Source of the DNA: Ceratodon purpureus
Lineage: Eukaryota; Streptophyta; Bryopsida; Pseudoditrichales; Ditrichaceae
NCBI GenBank assembly: GCA_014871385.1
Contig: CM026433.1
Coordinates: 8,665,078-8,729,077 of the forward strand
Direction of reading: 5' to 3'
Length of the DNA: 64,000 nucleotides
Below are positions 58,613 to 64,000 of the stretch, piece by piece; position 1 is the stretch's first letter, and the number at the start of each line of letters is the position of its first letter. Under the pieces are notes generated by a model. The model had not been told where the DNA came from, did not search any database, and worked only from the letters and a program-made list of their open reading frames with translations. The translations under genes were made by a program, and so were the position numbers.

Positions 58613-61600
58613 TCAGTAAAACGAATCAGCTCCGTTTCGTGTATCTTGAGAGAGCATGGATCGGGCTTCTGCGACAGATCTTGGAGGCTCTAGGTCCTTG
58701 TCTTGCAGTGCACGTCCTTGTAATCTTTGCATTTGCGATGCAAAGATATCATCTAATATCTGCAATATTCAGGATCCAAGTTAGTTCCGTAGGGGATGGC
58801 GAAGGAGCTAAAGGAAAGGCATATACAGCATATACAACCGAATACCTTCAAGGCATGTACAGCATCACAAAGGCTAGAAGTACTCACTCCGAGGGCAAGC
58901 GTGGTACTCTTATACCAAAGCTTGTTTCCCTTCCTGCTCTCCAGAAATTGAAGAACGTCCTGCAAAAACCACATTGTAACGAAGCAGTCAGAATACCTCA
59001 GGATTCAAACAGATCCCAGGGGAAACAGCTATTAAATCACGACTGACATTCGACTGTCTACTGCAAAGCATAGGTTTGTGACCAGATTGACTGTGACCAT
59101 CTAACGGACCCTCCGACATCAAAACAACCACTAGACATTGGGGATGGGGAGAGAAAGATTCATACTCGCGCCATTCTATCCCAGTATCCTCGGCACACAG
59201 CAACGAAGACACGTGGCGTGAAAACATCGTGCAGGTGTGAGATTGTATCTTCCAGTTGTGCAGTCAGTGGTTGCATTCGTTCACGAATGTCTGATGCACC
59301 CCCTGCTTCTCTTGTATCCTGAAGTATCCTTTTCAGCTTCGTTGAATTCTGGAGCCGAGACTGTAAGCCACATCCAATTCATGTGAGATACATCAAATTT
59401 GCAATACATCATGGGCAAGGCCTTCACCTCTACAGACATGAACCTCAAGTTGACATCAGAGATACACTCACATTTCCAGCCAATTTCTCGACTATGGCCT
59501 GTAAGTAATTCTTGTACTTAGCACGCAGCTCAATCGTGACTTCGTTGTGTCGTTCTCCGAACACAGCCCCATCAGGTAAAAGCTCAGCCCAAGCCTTCAT
59601 TTGCGTCTCTAACTTCGGTCGCAACGTGTCTAACAATCGCTTGATGCTATTCAGCATCACCCCTAGCTGCAACACATCCTTGTTTGTCAGATCATGCATA
59701 ATAGCATAATTCAGGTTTGGATGTTGTTACCGACAATATCTGATGTCGAATAGCAGGAGCCAGGGTGAGAGTAAGGAAGGAGATGGACCTGTGCCGGTGC
59801 AGAATATACGGTTGGTTTTTGGCGACGGGTAAGCTTCTGCATGTACTGCAGACTGAATTTCTTCGGTACAAGAAGATCCTTGAGAGGGGCAAGCAAGTCG
59901 GCATATTGTTTCTCTAAAGCTGCTACAACCGCTCTTTCGACATCTGCCATTGCCTGACATTGCAGGTAGGAAGAACATCCAGAGATTATCAGTATTTGAG
60001 AAGTCATCCACCCAGACAATGTAGGCTAATATTTACACTAGTGTATTAAGAGAAAGTTGACGCTAAACAGGCTTACATGTTCCAAAGGTATCGTATACTC
60101 CGGCCACCGGTGTATGATAATCTCATATTCATTCAAAGTCTCCTTGATTCGTTCGTACACTTCTTCTACAAACGGAGAAGTACTATGCTGCGTGGTTACC
60201 CATGTACAGCGTTCCTGCAACCAAACGAGTAAGACCAAAAACAGCCACGACCGTAAGCAAGGGAGTCTGCCACTAATCTTATAAAGCATCAGATGAGAAA
60301 TGAACAGTTGACAACTCACTTTATCAAATTTGCAGAAGTCTAGGAGATGCAGGCGTTTGTCTTGAATCCAAAGCACTACATATAGATGGAACAGCTCCCT
60401 TGCGTCCACCCCTCCCTTACAAGGCCTATAAATCATTTCACATTCCTTCATTAGCATGAGAAAAATATCAGCGACTACAGTTCCCTGCTAAGAAATCGGT
60501 CTATATCAGGTCAAAATACAATACTCCTGCAGAAAGGACCACAAAAACTACTGTTATTCTACCCCATGAACTGCCGGCTGAAAGCATAGACAATGTATTC
60601 ACCTGATACTCCAAGTAGCTAAATCTCGTTGGAAATCTGCAGTAGCAAGCATTAGATCCGTCACAGGAGGTGATGGAGATGATGGCGGACAAGCTACGAG
60701 GAAGCTGCGTAGTCGGTTAGCCAGCTCCACGCCATATATTCCTGCTGTTATGTTTGGCAAATCTATGGAACTGCGGCAGGAAACGGACCAGTTAGTAGTG
60801 TGCATTGAAGAAATCGCAGTGTCAAACTTAGATTGTATACAATTCAATGCGACGAAACGTGCATGTCCTTTTCAGTCCCTTGAAAACAAAATGTGTAGTT
60901 ACCAAGGCTATACGAAGGGAACATGAATAATTTCGGGATTGATATTACAAACCTGGGAAGAACATGCTTATTGTGAATCTCGATATCAGTGCGGACTTCG
61001 GAGCTTATGTTCAAGCAAAGAGCTTTCATCTTCTGATAGGCAGTAGACATGCTCAGTGGATCCATTAAAAACCCATCGCTGTTACTCGACACATACTCCT
61101 CGGTTTCCATCATATACCGCTTGCACCTCTTCCACGCTCCAGTCTGCAGCACAGCACGTTCATAAGAGCGGTACTAACGTAGAGTTCATGACTGAAATAG
61201 TCCAACTACGTTATCCGATGATTTCAAATTTGATCTGGTAAGTAATAAATTTCACAATGACTCACCTTGAAATAGTTCCGTAAGGTACTTTGCGCTTCCA
61301 CACTAAGAATGTCATGTGTTAAGGTGAATAGTTGAACAGCGGGCAATATAGCAGGAGCCACACATCCCGTAGCTTGTGTGAAGGTCTCGGCCAGACCGGA
61401 GGTGGACGCTTCATCCAGAGCCTTGTAATTCTCGAACGTCAGAGCAAGAAGCTGTTGCACTTGCTCCTCGACTTCGACCAATATTCGCTTCTGCACATGC
61501 AAAGGAACCATGAATTCAGGCAGCCCAGAATAGTTGTGGACAGCATATCCTCCTCCGTCAAACAGAGTTGTGACAAATAACACTTCACATTCTTAATCCC

Positions 61601-63869
61601 TGATAGATAAGTACCGAGGAAGTAAGAGTTTCAAAGACTCAACAAGGTCTACTACCTCTTGACGACTGAGAGCATTTTCGTCACGCGCTTTGAAGATGGG
61701 CTGAAGAAGTTCATTGATGAGAACCAGGCAATCCTCTGTGGGTGTGGCAATCTCCATGACACAGGCTAAATACCTAAACAAACACAAGTTCATTCGTCAT
61801 CAACTTCAAAAATAATGGAAAATATGAAATAACATGCTCAATACCAATGACGTACTTCGAGTTCCATGCCGAGACACGCCTACCCCACCCGTTATCAGAT
61901 ATAGCTAATCAACATCTAGTTCGGGTGTCAACGTTGTCAACACTCATTACTTGGTCGGCATAAACGGTCATCCATTCACATACCTGAGTTTTGTGTAAGA
62001 CTCCGAAACTCCGTAACAAGATGCAAATTCACCAAGCAGCCAAAGCCATGAACCTTGAAGCCTGAGATTACGTCGTTGAAATTTCTGTACGCGCATGGCC
62101 ACATCTAGCACTATATCATATGCTCTGGTCTCTCCAACAGGACCCCACTGCGGATAACACACATGCCACCAAGTCAGTGAGGTCCTTGCCAAGGTGATTA
62201 CTCGACACATTAACGACATCGAAAAAACTTGTTGGATCAGATAGATCATGCAGCCATTGCACATGAATAATTTAAGGCATGAAAGTAATGGTCGAAAGAG
62301 AGTAATGAAATCAGACTGAGGTAATAAATTAAAGTTTTAGTGTCGCAAACCTTCGATGCGGATTCTGGTGATACTGTAGTGTGATGTAGAAATAGCTGGA
62401 CCTTCCCCACACACTCGTTCTCCCCACCGCTGTAAATCCCGTACCATCGAACTCGTTCATTCTGCTCGAGTCCAAAGAGATAGGGTAAGAGAATGGAAAA
62501 GAAACTAAGAGGTCATAAATGGAGAATAAGAGAGCAGTCTTCAAGTCAAGGAAAAGCAGACTGAAGGACTAACCGGATCATCGCTGATTGATGCAATGGG
62601 CACGTTTAGACGACCTTGGGAAACTCCTTTAGAGTCCTGAATTTCCATAAGCAATTCGTCTCCTGAACCCTCGAGAAGCCTGTGCACAATCACGAGGATC
62701 AGGTTAAACTCAATGTGCAAGCCAAGCTAAAAGTAATTGTATATAAGAAACTTCAGTAAAGGCTCGCAATGGCAGATTTCTCCAAAAACAAATCGACTCA
62801 CAGGACAGTGGAGTCAGTAGAACCGGGTTGAACGCGAACTGCTTCTGCTTCTGGTGAGCTCTTCAGTTTGATCACGCAAGTGAAATTATCTGCTGTCATC
62901 ATAGAGGAATTCGGACATTTTAAAGATGATTTTACTGCAAAGTAGTACATTGTGAATTGAAATCATTGTGCTGCAAAATGACCCTCAGTGAAAATGCCGG
63001 AGAATAACCTTGAGGCGTTTCGTTAAGAGCTGTTTGTCGCAAGCTATTGACCTTATCCTTAAGAAGTCCCGACATCTGACGCATGTAGTGTGCACCAGCA
63101 TTCACATATGCCAAACGCTGACCCGAGGTTTGCCCACGATGAACTGGTTTGTTGGTGATGATGCGAATTTTCCTCACTGCCAACAATACATAAGATGAAT
63201 TTTGGAATTCAGTGTTTCAGACGTACGATAACAATTATATCATTCAACCTTAAAGTCTCATTGAAGCATGCACAAGGTTTGGCTCAAGTTCCAGTTCATC
63301 CATGATAGCGACAAAGTCAGTCAGAGGCTATTGCAATCACGTGATAGGCCAACTGGAAACATGTCAAGTACTAGAGTTAGAGGCCTATCAGCGGGAATAG
63401 ACCCCGCCAAACAGAGAAAGTCAAGAATCTACCTTGGATTTTCACATTGCCACTTGTGATCTTAGGCTTCGCAGCTACAGCGACTTCCACCTCTCCACTT
63501 GCTCCTTTCCTTATGCCATCTTCCTGAGGCTGGAGTAGGATCTGTGAAAGTCTGCGTGATAAAAGACACCTTTAGATTCTAGTATTTTACATGTTAACGG
63601 GGTAAGTTTTAATTCAAAAGTGGTTATATTCTTACGGAACAATCAACTGACCAGATACGCGGGTGGCTTCAACAAGGTTTAAATAGTGTAACAAACCGTG
63701 AGATCAGGTGTGGCCTAAAGGATTGGACTATTACCCGAAGCAGTCTCGTAGAACGGCGCATTCATCTTGAAGAAATTCCGGAGCCTCCGTACAGCCACGG
63801 GACCATGCCCTCAAGCATAAACGCACACAGGCATCGTATGCTATAATTGACTGCCATGCTGCTTGACCA
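58613..63869 (-). CDS. DUF810 / Munc13-like (PATROL1-type) protein, 3' 18 exons
   Basis: Exons, 5' to 3': 63869-63735, 63551-63433, 63176-63009, 62889-62802, 62679-62574, 62461-62351, 62147-61984, 61773-61656, 61490-61266, 61143-60953, 60770-60603, 60425-60320, 60214-60077, 59953-59789, 59666-59472, 59360-59166, 58959-58888, 58759-58613. They join without a frame break into 869 codons plus stop (TGA at 58613-58615). Diagnostic blocks are AYDACVRLCLRAWSRGCTEA, APEFLQDECAVLRDCFGLSQ, the ADFQRDLATW segment, GGVDARELFHLYVVLWIQ, LEKQYADLLAPLKD, and LRAKYKNYLQAIVEKLAGN in the MHD-like region. Plant members such as PATROL1 tether vesicles, for example for proton-pump delivery at the plasma membrane. 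The N-terminal exons lie beyond 64000; the family is usually about 1000-1200 aa. Confidence 0.93.
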
Positions 63870-64000
63870 CTACATCCAGCATATTTTCACAATATTAACA
63901 ATCGAGGGGGAACTCCACAGATGAAATCAAACGAGTACAGTGAGAGGGGTCAGGACAGCAAAGCTTCAGTAATAAAGACATTCTTTCCAACTGAAACATG

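Overview
The window looks like nuclear DNA of a land plant, most likely a non-flowering one such as a bryophyte. Three conserved multi- or single-exon genes have plant-type counterparts: a SKI2-type exosome helicase, an ESCRT-III CHMP1 protein, and a DUF810/Munc13-like (PATROL1-type) protein. They sit among AT-rich introns with GT-AG borders, copia retrotransposons and DNA transposons. The species assignment is inference only.

Left third (1-25.7 kb) is a nest of mobile DNA. A decayed copia element (minus strand; pieces at about 250-1587, 19278-19546 and 24823-24880) has been split twice. The first insertion is a 17,690-bp element (1588-19277) with mosaic terminal inverted repeats starting CATTAGGAG and no visible target-site duplication. 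The second is a young copia element (19547-24822) with 294-bp LTRs differing at two positions. A 267-bp non-autonomous relative of the large element lies at 25458-25724.

The 17.7-kb element is the most unusual part. It carries a two-exon MULE-type transposase (minus), small charged unknown proteins, and an array of ten near-identical 24-bp palindromes spaced about 211 bp apart. Downstream of the array is a multi-exon gene whose protein combines five RNA-polymerase-II-CTD-like heptads, a ParB/sulfiredoxin-like domain (GNHR motif) and a beta-class DNA N4/N6 methyltransferase domain. Two further predicted exons (7950-8396, 8550-8879) may be the 5' end of that gene, which would place the palindrome array inside its first large intron. 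A ParB-like domain, a methyltransferase and a palindrome array in one transposon suggest an element-encoded system that recognises and marks DNA; that function is inferred, not shown.

Middle (25.7-47 kb): AT-rich DNA with a decayed Plavaka-like transposase (27.6-28.5 kb), then a complete 26-exon SKI2 gene (32198-43455, plus; predicted 1386 aa), then about 3.7 kb with only coding-like scraps.

Right (47-64 kb): a single-exon CHMP1 gene (47176-47796, minus). Next is a broken minus-strand gene with zinc-finger-like modules and an oxygenase-like C-terminus (51107-53813); it has an in-frame stop and a perfect 3 x 680-bp tandem triplication. After about 4.8 kb of gene-poor DNA come the last 18 exons (869 codons) of the Munc13-like gene (58613-63869, minus), whose 5' end is outside the window.
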